Position numbers and translations under genes: made by a program
From: Streptomyces flaveolus
GTDB taxonomy: Bacteria; Actinomycetota; Actinomycetes; Streptomycetales; Streptomycetaceae
Reading direction: 5' to 3'
Length of the DNA: 64,000 bases
NCBI RefSeq assembly: GCF_014648815.1
Contig: NZ_BMRV01000017.1
Coordinates: 62,001 to 126,000 of the forward strand
The notes under the pieces: generated by a model
What the model saw: the letters and a program-made list of their open reading frames with translations, nothing else
Database searches by the model: none
Told to the model about the DNA's origin: nothing
Part shown: positions 43,646-52,894 of the stretch, in pieces
Layout of the letters: each line of letters opens with the position of its first letter
Numbering within the stretch: position 1 is the stretch's first letter

Positions 43646-44998
43646 ATGACCCTGGACACCGCGGACCTCACCCGTCTGGACCGGCAGCACATCATCCACC
43701 CCTACCTGCCGGGCAGCGCCACCGAGCGCGTCGTCATGACGGAGGGATCGGGCTGCCGCCTCACCGACTCCGAGGGCCGGAGCTACCTCGACGCCACCGG
43801 CGGCCTGTGGCTGGCCCAGGTCGGACACGGCCGCGCGGACCTGGCCGACGTCGCCCATCGGCAGATGGGGAAGCTGGAGTACTTCACCAGCTTCTGGGAG
43901 TTCTCCAACGACCGCGCCATCGCCCTGGCGTCGCGGCTCGCCTCCCTCGCACCCGACCCCCTCAACCACGTCTACTTCACCTCGGGCGGCTCCGAGGGCA
44001 ACGAGGCGGCCATCAAGATGGCCCGCTACTACCACCACCGACGCGGCGAGAGCAGCCGGACCTGGATCCTGGCGCGCAGCAAGGCCTACCACGGCATCGG
44101 CTACGGCGGCGGCTCCGCCACCGGCTTCCCCCTGTACCACGAGGGCTTCGCCCCGATGATGCCGCACGTCTCCCACCTCACCCCGCCGTGGCCGTACCGC
44201 ACCGAGCTGTACGACGGCCAGGACCCGACCGACTTCCTCGTCCACGAGCTGGAGGAGCGGATCGCGGAGATCGGTCCCGAGAACATCGCCGCGATGATCG
44301 GCGAGCCCATCATGGGTGTCGGCGGCATGCTCGTGCCGCCCGCCGACTACTGGCCGCGGGTGCGAGAGGTCCTCGACCGGCACGGCATCCTGCTGATCTT
44401 CGACGAGGTCGTCACCGCCTACGGCCGCGTGGGGGAGTGGTTCGCCGCCCAGTACTTCGGTGTCACGCCCGACATCATCGTCACCGCGAAGGGCATCACC
44501 TCCGGCTACGTGCCGCTCGGCGCCCTCCTGGTGGGCGACCACGTCGCCGAGGTCCTCCTGCGCGAGCACGGCTTCCCCATGGGCTACACCTACAACGGCC
44601 ACCCCGTCGCCACCGCGGTCGCCGCCGCCAACCTCGACATCATCGAGAAGGAGGGCCTGCTCGCCCGCGCCACCAGCCTCGGCTCCTTCCTCCACTCCGA
44701 GCTGGAGGCGCAACTGGGCGATCTGCCGGTCGTCGGCGAGATCCGCTCCGTCGGCATGATGCTCGCCGTCGAACTCGTCCAGGACCGCGCCACCCGCACC
44801 CCCCTGCCCCTGCGCCCCGACCGGATGCCGCACGACGTCATCCGCCGGGAGACGGGCGTGATCGTGCGCGACTCCGCCCACAGCCTGGTGCTGTCCCCGC
44901 CGCTCGTCATGACCGAGGCCGAGGCCAAGGAGGCGGCCTCCGCCCTGCGCGGCGTCCTTGAGCGCACCGATCCCACCGGTGGGATCCGCGCCCTGTGA
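43646..44998 (+). CDS. Class III PLP-dependent aminotransferase (omega-amine:pyruvate type)
   Basis: A 450-residue fold-type I transaminase. PLP Lys282 is in IVTAKGITSGYVPLGA, Asp253 in LIFDEVVTAYGR, and FTSGGSEGNEAAIKMARYYH holds the phosphate. It aligns best by eye with beta-alanine/putrescine-pyruvate transaminases. AAGGA precedes the ATG, 63 bases after the dehydrogenase. It would move the amino group of a diamine or omega-amino acid to pyruvate and hand the aldehyde to the dehydrogenase. Confidence 0.92.
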   Translation: MTLDTADLTRLDRQHIIHPYLPGSATERVVMTEGSGCRLTDSEGRSYLDATGGLWLAQVGHGRADLADVAHRQMGKLEYFTSFWEFSNDRAIALASRLASLAPDPLNHVYFTSGGSEGNEAAIKMARYYHHRRGESSRTWILARSKAYHGIGYGGGSATGFPLYHEGFAPMMPHVSHLTPPWPYRTELYDGQDPTDFLVHELEERIAEIGPENIAAMIGEPIMGVGGMLVPPADYWPRVREVLDRHGILLIFDEVVTAYGRVGEWFAAQYFGVTPDIIVTAKGITSGYVPLGALLVGDHVAEVLLREHGFPMGYTYNGHPVATAVAAANLDIIEKEGLLARATSLGSFLHSELEAQLGDLPVVGEIRSVGMMLAVELVQDRATRTPLPLRPDRMPHDVIRRETGVIVRDSAHSLVLSPPLVMTEAEAKEAASALRGVLERTDPTGGIRAL

Positions 44999-45127
44999 CA
45001 CCGCCGGGAGGCCCGGCACCCCATCGGGCCTCCCGGCGCCCGGCAGCACCCGACACGGACCCCACGCCGTCCCCGCGTCCACACGCGCCCTTCCCGCGGT
45101 CCCCTCTCCCCGTCCAAGGAACTGCCC

Positions 45128-46630
45128 GTGTCCTTCCACCTCCCGTCCACCGAATCGCGTGCGCCCGGGGCCACGAGCGCCCTGCAACGCAGCCTGAAGC
45201 GCTTCGACATCACCGCGATGGCCGTCGCCGCGGTCATCTCCTTCGACACCGTCGGGCAGATCGCCACCGGCGGCGGCGAGGCCGCCACCTGGACCGCGGT
45301 CATCGCCCTGTTCTTCCTCGTCCCCTACGCCCTGCTGTTCGCGGAGACCGGCGCCGCGTTCCCGCAGGAGGGCGGCCCCTACGTGTGGGTCAAGCTCGCC
45401 TTCGGCCGTTCGGCGGCAGCCCTCACCACCCTGTTCTACTGGGTCACCAACCCCATCTGGCTGGGTGGCTCCCTGGTCTTCCTCGCCGCCGAGACCTGGG
45501 ACGGCTTCGTCTTCCCCCTGGGCTCCGGCACGTTCGCCGACTACACGTTCAAGCTGCTGTTCGTGTGGGTCGCGATCCTCACGGCCGTCGTCTCCCTGCG
45601 CCGGGGAAAGTGGATCACCACGGCCGGCGCCGCGGTGAAGGTCCTCGCCCTCGCCCTGTTCACCGTGACGGCCGTGCTCTACGGGATCGAGCACGGCTTC
45701 CAAGGACTCACCGACGCAAGCTTCACCCCCACGACCGCCGGGTTCCTCGCCCTCGTACCGATCCTGCTCTTCGCCTACGTCGGCTTCGAGGCCCCCAACG
45801 CCGCCGGCGAGGAGATGCACGACCCGCAGCGCGACGTGCCCGCCGCCCTCGGACGGTCAGCGACGATCGCCGCCTGCTGCTACCTGCTCCCCGTCCTGGC
45901 CCTGCTGGCCGTCGTACCCGCCCACCAGGTGACCGGCATCGGCGGCTTCATGGAGGGCGCCCGTCTCGTCTTCGGCGTCTACGGCGGCGCCTCCGGCTTC
46001 CTGCTGACCCTCACCGCCGTCATGTTCGTCTTCGCCCTCCTCACCCAGGGCAGCGCCTGGATGATCGTCAGCGACCGCATGCAGGCCATGGCCGCCGCCG
46101 ACGGAGGCTTCTTCGCCCGTTCGCTCGGCGCCTTCCACCCCCGGCTCGGTACGCCGGTGCGCACCAATCTCCTCTCCGGAGCGGTGGCCACGCTGTTCAT
46201 GCTCGCCGCCATGCAACTCGTGGACGGCGACGCGGGCGCCGTGTTCGCCGTGGTGCTGACCGTGGCGGTCACCACGCTGCTGCTGTCCTACCTCGTGGTC
46301 GTCCCCGCGCTCGTCGTCCTCCGCCTCCGCAGGCCCGACACCCCGAGGCCCTACCGGGTCCCGTTCGGCGACCGCGGATTCCTGACGTGCGCCGTGCTGG
46401 TCTACGCCTGGATCCTGGTCGGTTCCTGGTCGGCGCTCTTCCCCGGGGTCCTGGAGGGGCTCTTCGGCATCGACTACGTCTTCAGCGACGTCTGGGGCGT
46501 CTCCCGGGCCTCGTTCGAGGCGTTCACGCTCGGAACCGTCGCCGTGCTGCTGCTCGTCGGAGCCGCCGGCGTGACCGCGGCCCGTCGCACGGGCGCCCGG
46601 CCGGCCGTCGCCGGCCGGCCGGGTACCTAG
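45128..46630 (+). CDS. APC family amino acid/polyamine permease
   Basis: A 500-residue inner-membrane transporter with 12 or 13 hydrophobic helices. APC marks: AVAAVISFDTVGQIATGGGEA in helix 1, QEGGPYVWVKLAFG after helix 2, and FAYVGFEAPNAAGEEMHDPQRDVPAAL. The GTG start has AAGGA ahead. It closes a rightward three-gene set and likely brings in the amine or omega-amino acid used by the two enzymes before it. Confidence 0.92.
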   Translation: MSFHLPSTESRAPGATSALQRSLKRFDITAMAVAAVISFDTVGQIATGGGEAATWTAVIALFFLVPYALLFAETGAAFPQEGGPYVWVKLAFGRSAAALTTLFYWVTNPIWLGGSLVFLAAETWDGFVFPLGSGTFADYTFKLLFVWVAILTAVVSLRRGKWITTAGAAVKVLALALFTVTAVLYGIEHGFQGLTDASFTPTTAGFLALVPILLFAYVGFEAPNAAGEEMHDPQRDVPAALGRSATIAACCYLLPVLALLAVVPAHQVTGIGGFMEGARLVFGVYGGASGFLLTLTAVMFVFALLTQGSAWMIVSDRMQAMAAADGGFFARSLGAFHPRLGTPVRTNLLSGAVATLFMLAAMQLVDGDAGAVFAVVLTVAVTTLLLSYLVVVPALVVLRLRRPDTPRPYRVPFGDRGFLTCAVLVYAWILVGSWSALFPGVLEGLFGIDYVFSDVWGVSRASFEAFTLGTVAVLLLVGAAGVTAARRTGARPAVAGRPGT

Positions 46631-46652
46631 GCCCGTCCGGGCCGTCGCGTCC

Positions 46653-48170
46653 TCAGGGGATCTTCACCCAGTCGAGTGTGCGTTCCACCGCCTGCTTCCA
46701 GCCGGCGTAGCCCTCCGCACGCTGCTCGTCGGTCCACCGGGGCTCCCAGCGCTTGGACTCGTGCCAGTGCGTGCGCAGTTCGTCGGTGTCCCGCCAGAAT
46801 CCCGTGGCCAGCCCCGCCGCGTAGGCGGCGCCCAGCGCGGTGGTCTCGGCGACGACGGGACGGCTGACCGGGACGCCGAGGACGTCGGACTGGATCTGCA
46901 TGCAGAGGTCGTTGGCGGTGACACCGCCGTCGACCTTGAGCACGTCGAGATGGACCCCGGAGTCCTGCTCCATGGCCTCCACGACGTCGCGGCTCTGGTA
47001 GCAGATGGCTTCCAGGGTGGCCCGGGCCAGGTGCGCGTTGTCGTTGTACCGGGCGAGGCCGACGATCGCCCCACGGGCGTCGGAGCGCCAGTACGGTGCG
47101 AAGAGGCCGGAGAAGGCGGGGACGAAGTACATGCCGCCGTTGTCGTCGACGGTGCGGGCGAGGTCCTCGCTCTCGGCGGCGGTCTTGATGATCTTCATCT
47201 GGTCGCGCAGCCACTGCACGGCGGAGCCGGTCACCGCGATGGAGCCCTCGAGCGCGTACACGACGGGGTCGTCACCGAATCGGTAGGCCACCGTGGTCAG
47301 CAGACCGTGCTGGGAGCGGACCAGTTCCGTCCCGGTGTTGAGGACCAGGAAGTTGCCGGTGCCGTAGGTGTTCTTGGCCTCGCCGGGGCGGAAGCACACC
47401 TGCCCGACCGTGGCCGCCTGCTGGTCACCGAGGACCCCGCCGATCGGGAGGGGAGCGCGCAGCGGCCGGGTCGTCCGGGTCACCCCGTACGCCTCGGGGT
47501 GCGACGATGCGTTGATGGCCGGCAGCATCGCCCGCGGGATGTCGAAGAAGCCCAGCAGCTCGTCGTCCCAGTCGAGCGTCTCCAGGTTCATCAGCATGGT
47601 GCGGCTGGCGTTCGTCACGTCGGTGGCGTGGATGCCGCCGTCGGGTCCGCCCGTCAGGTTCCACAGGACCCACGCGTCGGTGTTGCCGAAGAGCGCGTGG
47701 CCCCGTTCCGCCGCTTCGCGTACTCCGTCGACGTTCTCCAGGATCCACTGGATCTTGCCGCCGGAGAAGTACGTCGCCGGGGGCAGGCCGGCCTTGCGCC
47801 GGATGACGTCGCCCTTGCCCGAGCGTTCCAGGTTCGCCGCGATCGCGTCGGTGCGCGTGTCCTGCCACACGATGGCGTTGTAATAGGGGCGGCCGTTGCG
47901 GGGATCCCAGACCACCGTGGTCTCACGCTGATTGGTGATGCCGATCGCCTGGAGGTCGGTCGCCGAGAGCCCGCCGTAGCGGAGGGCGTTCTGCATCACC
48001 GAGTTGGTGCGCTCCCAGATCTCCACCGGGTCGTGCTCCACCCACCCGGAACGCGGGAGGATCTGCGCGTGCTCCAGTTGGTGCTTCGCCACCTCGTTGC
48101 CGCCGTGGTCGAAGATCATGAATCGGGTGCTGGTGGTCCCCTGGTCCACCGCGCCGATGAAGTCCGCCAT
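46653..48170 (-). CDS. glpK: Glycerol kinase
   Basis: A 505-residue FGGY-family kinase that makes glycerol-3-phosphate from glycerol and ATP. Start DFIGAVDQGTTSTRFMIFD, glycerol-binding GWVEHDPVEIWE and GITNQRETTVVWD, ADP-site TYGTGNFLVLNTG and late FGGY signature VDGGVTANDLCMQIQSDVL. It follows glpF by 26 bases. The usual third gene, glpD, and the GylR regulator of Streptomyces glycerol operons are not beside it, so this may be a second glpFK set. Confidence 0.97.
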   Translation of the reverse strand: MADFIGAVDQGTTSTRFMIFDHGGNEVAKHQLEHAQILPRSGWVEHDPVEIWERTNSVMQNALRYGGLSATDLQAIGITNQRETTVVWDPRNGRPYYNAIVWQDTRTDAIAANLERSGKGDVIRRKAGLPPATYFSGGKIQWILENVDGVREAAERGHALFGNTDAWVLWNLTGGPDGGIHATDVTNASRTMLMNLETLDWDDELLGFFDIPRAMLPAINASSHPEAYGVTRTTRPLRAPLPIGGVLGDQQAATVGQVCFRPGEAKNTYGTGNFLVLNTGTELVRSQHGLLTTVAYRFGDDPVVYALEGSIAVTGSAVQWLRDQMKIIKTAAESEDLARTVDDNGGMYFVPAFSGLFAPYWRSDARGAIVGLARYNDNAHLARATLEAICYQSRDVVEAMEQDSGVHLDVLKVDGGVTANDLCMQIQSDVLGVPVSRPVVAETTALGAAYAAGLATGFWRDTDELRTHWHESKRWEPRWTDEQRAEGYAGWKQAVERTLDWVKIP

Positions 48171-48196
48171 GATGCCTGCCTCTCCAGCCGGTGTGG

Positions 48197-49042
48197 TCAG
48201 TCCGCGGATGCCGGGACGCGTCCCGGGGGCTCGGGTGCGGCGGTGGGCAGGAAGCGGCCGATGAACGCCTTGTACAGACCCGCGCCGAGCACGCCACCGA
48301 TCAGCGGCGCGACGATCGGCACCCAGAAGTAGAAGTTCCCGTACTGATCCCGCCACGCTCCGCCGTACCCGGTGATGAAGCTGGCCAGCCGGGGACCGAA
48401 GTCGCGGGCCGGGTTGATGGCGTAGCCCGCGTTCGTGCCGAAGGCCATGCCGATCGCGACCACGACCAGGCCGATGATGAAGGGGGCCAGGTTCGCGCCC
48501 GGCGGATTGTTCAGCAGGTCGGTGAGCGCCATGATCAGCAGCAGCAGGATGGCGGTGCCGATGACCTGGTCGCGAAAGGCGCCCCACTCGTGGACCGGGA
48601 GAGCGGTGTTCCCGTTGGCGGGCAGCGTGGAGAACACGAACTGCGTCTTGAGGGTGTGGCCGGGGTCGGCCTTCGCCAGGGCTTCGGTGTAGTTCCAGCG
48701 GACCAGCAGAGCGGCCACGAAGGCGCCGGCCGTCTGGGCCAGCACGTAGGGCACCACCTTGCGCCACGAGAACCCCTTGAACACGGCGAGGGCGACGGTC
48801 ACCGCGGGGTTGAGATGGGCGCCGCTGAGCCGCGCCGCCACGTAGACGCCCAGCGTGACGGCAAGACCCCACGCCCAGGAGATGCTGTCGTGGTTCCCGA
48901 GGCCGCCTTCCGGGTCCGTGAGGGCTCCGCCCGCGACCACCTGGGCGACCACGCCGCAGCCGAAGAGAATGAGGATCATCGTGCCGGCGAATTCAGCCGA
49001 CACTTCACCGATCAATGAGGACCGTTTGTTCCGCTCAGCCAT
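48197..49042 (-). CDS. glpF: Glycerol uptake facilitator (aquaglyceroporin)
   Basis: A 281-residue MIP channel with six membrane helices and two half-helices. The NPA boxes are SGAHLNPAVTVALAVF and AGYAINPARDFGPRL; the Asp after the second NPAR is the mark of glycerol channels over water channels. The N-terminus is short and basic; the tail after residue 260 is Pro-rich. First gene of glpF-glpK. Confidence 0.96.
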   Translation of the reverse strand: MAERNKRSSLIGEVSAEFAGTMILILFGCGVVAQVVAGGALTDPEGGLGNHDSISWAWGLAVTLGVYVAARLSGAHLNPAVTVALAVFKGFSWRKVVPYVLAQTAGAFVAALLVRWNYTEALAKADPGHTLKTQFVFSTLPANGNTALPVHEWGAFRDQVIGTAILLLLIMALTDLLNNPPGANLAPFIIGLVVVAIGMAFGTNAGYAINPARDFGPRLASFITGYGGAWRDQYGNFYFWVPIVAPLIGGVLGAGLYKAFIGRFLPTAAPEPPGRVPASAD

Positions 49043-49332
49043 GACAGCTCGCCTTCCGCCGGCTGGGCCGGCCGTCGATCACCCGAGCGACGTCCGTCAC
49101 GCTAGGACCGATCGAGGACGGGCGCATGTCGGGCGCGGCGGAGGGGCCACGGGCCGCGGACCGCGAACTCCGCCCCGCGGTACCGCGCTTCGGGGAGGAC
49201 ACCCGCGGCCGGGCGCGGTGACAAAGGCTCCCGCACGTTGCGCCGTCCGTGTTCCGGCTTTGCCCGGTGATCGAGGGCAACCTTGTGAGCGGGTTGTGAG
49301 TCTTCTGATCGATCACGCCGTGATCTGACTCA
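49043..49332 (+). promoter_or_regulatory. Intergenic region with nested hairpins before the lipoprotein gene
   Basis: This stretch carries the glpFK promoter on one side and a structured leader on the other. TGAGTC (49297-49302) pairs with GACTCA (49327-49332), enclosing GATCAC-GCC-GTGATC (49311-49325) and the palindrome TGATCGATCA (49306-49315). The outer stem ends one base before the GAGGAG ribosome site of the lipoprotein gene, so folding could affect its translation. No gene is seen in the rest. Confidence 0.5.
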
Positions 49333-49345
49333 CGAGGAGACCATC

Positions 49346-50437
49346 ATCAGCGCCATACGCAAGACCCTGACCGCCACCGCCGTCGTCGGTGCCGTCCTCG
49401 CGGGCTCGGCCGCCTGCGGCACGGTGGAGCAGCTCTCCGCCGGACAGAAGCTGGACCGGGCCTTCGACAAGCTCGGCAAGGAGAAGACGATCTCCTTCGA
49501 GCTGGATCTGGACACCGACGTCAAGACGCTGAAGGCGCTGGACGCGAAGTCCGACCCCGAGCCCGGCGAGGAGATCCCGGACGAGGTCGCCGAGCTGATG
49601 AGCGGCGCGAAGGTCTCGGTCACCGTGGAGTCGAAGAAGCCGATCGAGGAGTCCGGCGAGAAGGACTTCGTCGGCATGGCCATGAAGGTCAGCAGCCCGG
49701 ACGGCGACCTCGTCGAGTACCGGGTCATCGGCGACTACGTCTACCTCCGCTCCGACGTCGAAACCCTCGGCAAGGCGATGGGCAGCCCCATGCCGTCCGT
49801 CGAGGACCTGCCTCCGGAGGCCGGGGGTCTCAAGGACGCCCTTGAGGGCAAGTGGGTGAAGTTCAGCACCAAGGAGATGGAGGACTTCGCCGCCGAGGGG
49901 GAGGAAGGCGGAACCGCTCCCGCGCCCGAGCCGACCCTCGACGCCAAGACGCAGAAGAAGCTCATGAAGGCGCTGCGCGGGGTCGTCGCCCGTGAGGTGG
50001 AGCTGAAGACGTCCGACGGCGAGGGCGGCGACGAGCACGTCACCGCCACCGCTCCCTTCCGCACCCTGATCACCGAGCTGCTGGGCGAGATCCGTCCGCT
50101 GGCGAAGGATCTGCCGCCGGGCATGGACCTGCCGACGGACAAGGACCTGAAGGACGCGCCCGACACCGATGTGACGGCGGACTTCACGCTCAAGAACGGC
50201 GAGCTGACCGAGGTGGACATCGACCTCGCCAAGCTGGCGGAGGACGCCGACGTCAAGAAGCTGGGCCTGACCCTGCGGATCAGCGACGGCACCCACCCCA
50301 CCGCCCCCGCCGGCGCCACCGAGCTGGATCTGGCGGAGCTGATGGGGGGCTTCTTCGCAGGCCCGGGGCCGATGGACGAGGAGGAGTTCGCCGAGAGCGG
50401 CCTCGCCGACCCGGACTTCCCGGCCGACGAGTTCTGA
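49346..50437 (+). CDS. Secreted lipoprotein (LppX/LprG-like), apparent AUC start
   Basis: About 363 residues. The reading frame just after GAGGAG gives xSAIRKTLTATAVVGAVLAG then SAAC, a full lipoprotein signal with lipobox AGSAAC, but there is no ATG, GTG or TTG to start it; the codons at proper spacing are ATC ATC. The first standard start, GTG at 49424, would remove the whole signal and the lipid Cys. A CTG at 49325 is in frame but lies before the ribosome site. The mature part, with LDRAFDKLGKEKTISFELDLD and VEYRVIGDYVYLRSDVETL, is rich in Lys/Asp/Glu and looks like a beta-sheet lipid-binding lipoprotein; function unknown. Ends with a Gly/Asp/Glu tail. Confidence 0.8.
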   Translation: MSAIRKTLTATAVVGAVLAGSAACGTVEQLSAGQKLDRAFDKLGKEKTISFELDLDTDVKTLKALDAKSDPEPGEEIPDEVAELMSGAKVSVTVESKKPIEESGEKDFVGMAMKVSSPDGDLVEYRVIGDYVYLRSDVETLGKAMGSPMPSVEDLPPEAGGLKDALEGKWVKFSTKEMEDFAAEGEEGGTAPAPEPTLDAKTQKKLMKALRGVVAREVELKTSDGEGGDEHVTATAPFRTLITELLGEIRPLAKDLPPGMDLPTDKDLKDAPDTDVTADFTLKNGELTEVDIDLAKLAEDADVKKLGLTLRISDGTHPTAPAGATELDLAELMGGFFAGPGPMDEEEFAESGLADPDFPADEF

Positions 50438-50809
50438 TCACGGACGTGCTCGGAGCACCTCGTAGGTCAGGTGCGTCGCCGTCGAGGTCGCGGTCACGCC
50501 GCGCTGCACCAGCGTGCGCGGCGCTCCGCCGGTGAACAGCGGTGCCCCGGCACCCAGCACGACCGGCGCGAGGTGCAGGCTCAACGTGTCGACCAGCCCG
50601 GCGTCGAGCGCCGAGCCGACGGTGGCGCCGCCGCCCATGAGGACGACGTCGAGGTCCTTTCCGCCGGCCGACGACGCCGTCTCGGCGCGCTCGCGCGCGG
50701 CGGCGACGGCGTCGGGCAGACCGGTGGTGACGAACGTCCAGTCGAGGCCGGTGAGCCGCACCGACTCCGGCGGGCGAGTTCGCCGGACCTGGACTGGCTG
50801 ATCACGCAC
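50438..50809 (-). pseudogene. C-terminal fragment of a dihydrofolate-reductase/RibD-family protein
   Basis: About 115 residues match the second half of the bacterial DHFR-like (RibD C-terminal) family: WTFVTTGLPDAVAAARERA, DLDVVLMGGGATVGSALDAG, LVDTLSLHLAPVVLGAGAPLF. The normal N-terminal half (about 70 residues with VSLDGFIA-type start) is missing, and the DNA beyond residue 15 (about 50790-51000) encodes nothing like it in any frame. A 5' truncation by deletion is the simplest reading. Its stop codon abuts that of the lipoprotein gene with no base between. Confidence 0.7.
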
Positions 50810-51000
50810 CGACTGCGGCTCGACCAGGTCGACGAGAGACCATCGATCTCCTCACCGGGGATGCCTGCAAGGTGCTGCTCGTTCCGGGGCTGGGCTGACG
50901 CTTCGGTCCCGGGCCGTCGTCCCACTCGCGCAGCCGCGGGCACGCGTTGCGGACTCGTACGAAGCCTTTGGTGTTGTGGGACCCGTCATGCGGCCCGAGT

Positions 51001-52281
51001 TCAACGCGTTGCAGTGGTTGGTCCCGTTCTTGACGGGGGCGAGGCGTCGGTGAGGTCGGCGCCGGTGGCGGCGTCACGCTGGGAGTGGCCGACTCCGTGC
51101 CAGTCCAGGCACATGACGGTCGCATCGTCCTCCAGATGACCGTGGCCGGCGTCGACGACCGCCCCGATGAGGGTACGAGCGGCCTCGCGAGGATGCAGCC
51201 CGCGGGTGCGGGCGATCAGGTCCGGCAGGTCCATGCTCCGGGCGTTGCGTTCCAGCATGCCGTCCGTGAGCATCACCAGCCTGTCGCCGGGTTGCAGGTC
51301 CAGCGACTGCACCCGATAGGGATGCGGGCGCTGGAAGCCGAACGGCAGGTCGACCTCCGGGACGATCTGCTGCACTTTCCCCTCCCGCATCCGCAGCGGC
51401 CAGGGGTGCCCAGCGTTGATGAAGTGCGCCTCGCCGTCGAGCAGGCTGATCCGCAACAGCTGACCGGTGACGTAGCCTCCCAGGCCGTGCTCGCGCATGG
51501 CCTGGTCGGCCTGGCGGGCTTGCTCCTCGAGGCTGGTACCCGCCCGCCGTGCCCGGCGCAGGGCACCCACCACCAGGGTGGCCAGCAGCGCGGCGGCGAC
51601 GTCGTGACCCATGGCGTCGGTGACGGACAGCTGGACGGCGTCCCGGTCGATGACGTAGTCGAAGGTGTCACCCCCGACGTGGTCGGCAGGCTCCAGCGCC
51701 CCGGCCACCGCGAACTGGGCCGCCTCGCACGCCAGCGAAACCGGGAGCAGCCGGTGCTGGATCTCCGCGGCCAGGCTCAGCGGGGCAGTGCGCCGGCCCC
51801 ACTGGTAGACGTCGGTGAAGGACCGGTTGGCGATGACGATGTAGGCCAGCGCGTGCGCCGTCTCACCGATCTCCCGCATCGTCTCCGCATCCGGCGCCGC
51901 GGGCAGAAACAGTTCCAGGACGCCGATGGGATCCCCGCGATTGGTCACCGGAGCGACGATCCGCACCGGCGCGCCCTCGCCCTTGCCCTCGACCCCCGGC
52001 CGCTGGCTGCGGATCACCTCGTCGTACAGGGTGCCCCGCAGCGGGATACGCCGGGCCGGCTCACCGGTCTCGACACTGCCCGCAGCGCCCAGCCGTACGA
52101 CCGAGCCGCCGGTGAAGTCGGTGATCAGGAAGGACACCGACGCCGCCCCCAGGCGCTCCGTGAGCATGCGCGCGACCACATCGAGCGACTCCACGGGCGC
52201 CGCGGCCTCCGCTGCCTCCAACGTCCCCGCCAGCGTCAACGCCCCGCCCGCGCGATTCCCGTCCGACCCCCATGCGGTCAC
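51001..52281 (-). CDS. GAF-PP2C (SpoIIE-type) phosphatase
   Basis: A 426-residue soluble phosphatase. GAF-like sensor about 30-160 (SVSFLITDFTGGSVVRLG, DPIGVLELFLP), then the linker AEIQHRLLPVSLA and a PP2C domain about 195-405 with GGDTFDYVI, VTDAMGHDVAAAL, FINAGHPWPL and MLTDGMLE. The metal-site Asp residues are kept, though VGGDW is changed to VGGDT. GTG start with GGAGG. Third phosphatase of the RsbU/SpoIIE class in the window; its partner anti-anti-sigma factor is not here. Confidence 0.9.
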   Translation of the reverse strand: MTAWGSDGNRAGGALTLAGTLEAAEAAAPVESLDVVARMLTERLGAASVSFLITDFTGGSVVRLGAAGSVETGEPARRIPLRGTLYDEVIRSQRPGVEGKGEGAPVRIVAPVTNRGDPIGVLELFLPAAPDAETMREIGETAHALAYIVIANRSFTDVYQWGRRTAPLSLAAEIQHRLLPVSLACEAAQFAVAGALEPADHVGGDTFDYVIDRDAVQLSVTDAMGHDVAAALLATLVVGALRRARRAGTSLEEQARQADQAMREHGLGGYVTGQLLRISLLDGEAHFINAGHPWPLRMREGKVQQIVPEVDLPFGFQRPHPYRVQSLDLQPGDRLVMLTDGMLERNARSMDLPDLIARTRGLHPREAARTLIGAVVDAGHGHLEDDATVMCLDWHGVGHSQRDAATGADLTDASPPSRTGPTTATR

Positions 52282-52574
52282 GGCGCCTCCTCACTCCTCA
52301 ACCCGATGCCGCTCAGGACTCGCGTCCCGGACCCGCGGGTGCCAGTGCCCAGTCCAGCACCGAACGGGTCGTACGGCACCACGTGTCCCAGCCTGCGCCC
52401 AGGAACCCAGCCGCCCGGCGCTCACCGCGCTCGAACCCTGTGCGGCCAGGACCAGTCCCCGTGCGCCCTGCGCTACCGGCGGTACCTCATGTGGCAGCCG
52501 GAAGGATGGCACGCAAGTGCACAGTGACGGCGGCGAGCTCACTGCTGCGACCCAGGCTCACGCCTGCCCGCCGG
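52282..52574. other. Intergenic DNA between two leftward genes
   Basis: Nearly 300 bases with no conserved reading frame; it should hold the promoter of the GAF-PP2C gene. No repeat or strong hairpin noticed. Confidence 0.3.
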
Positions 52575-52847
52575 TCAGCCTGCCGCGGGGGCCCCGAGCA
52601 TTGCGGAAGCCTTCTGCAACGGGCTGAGCATGCGCTCGGGTGCGGCAGCTCGGGAGAGGTCGCGGCAGGTGAAGCCGAGCTGGGTCATGGCCCGCAGGAC
52701 CTCGCCGGCGTTGAAGTCGCGGCGGTCCTGACGGGTGACGACCTGCCCGACCTGCTTGACGGGGTAGGTGCGACGACCGATGGTCACGGACGCCCCGATG
52801 ACTTCCTCGGGCTTGACGCCCTCCATCGATTCCAGGACGCCGCTCAT
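52575..52847 (-). CDS. Conserved small protein downstream of DEAD-box helicase
   Basis: A 90-residue protein starting MSGVLESMEGVKPEEVIGAS, with RRTYPVKQVGQVVTRQDRRDF and LRAMTQLGFTCRDL. It is a Streptomyces conserved protein usually next to a DEAD-box helicase gene, as here, 47 bases away in the same direction. No domain name can be given. Co-transcription suggests a role in RNA handling or cold adaptation. Confidence 0.8.
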   Translation of the reverse strand: MSGVLESMEGVKPEEVIGASVTIGRRTYPVKQVGQVVTRQDRRDFNAGEVLRAMTQLGFTCRDLSRAAAPERMLSPLQKASAMLGAPAAG

Positions 52848-52894
52848 GGTGAGGTGGAAGGGGAAGCGGGCGATGACACCTGAACACGAAGTCC

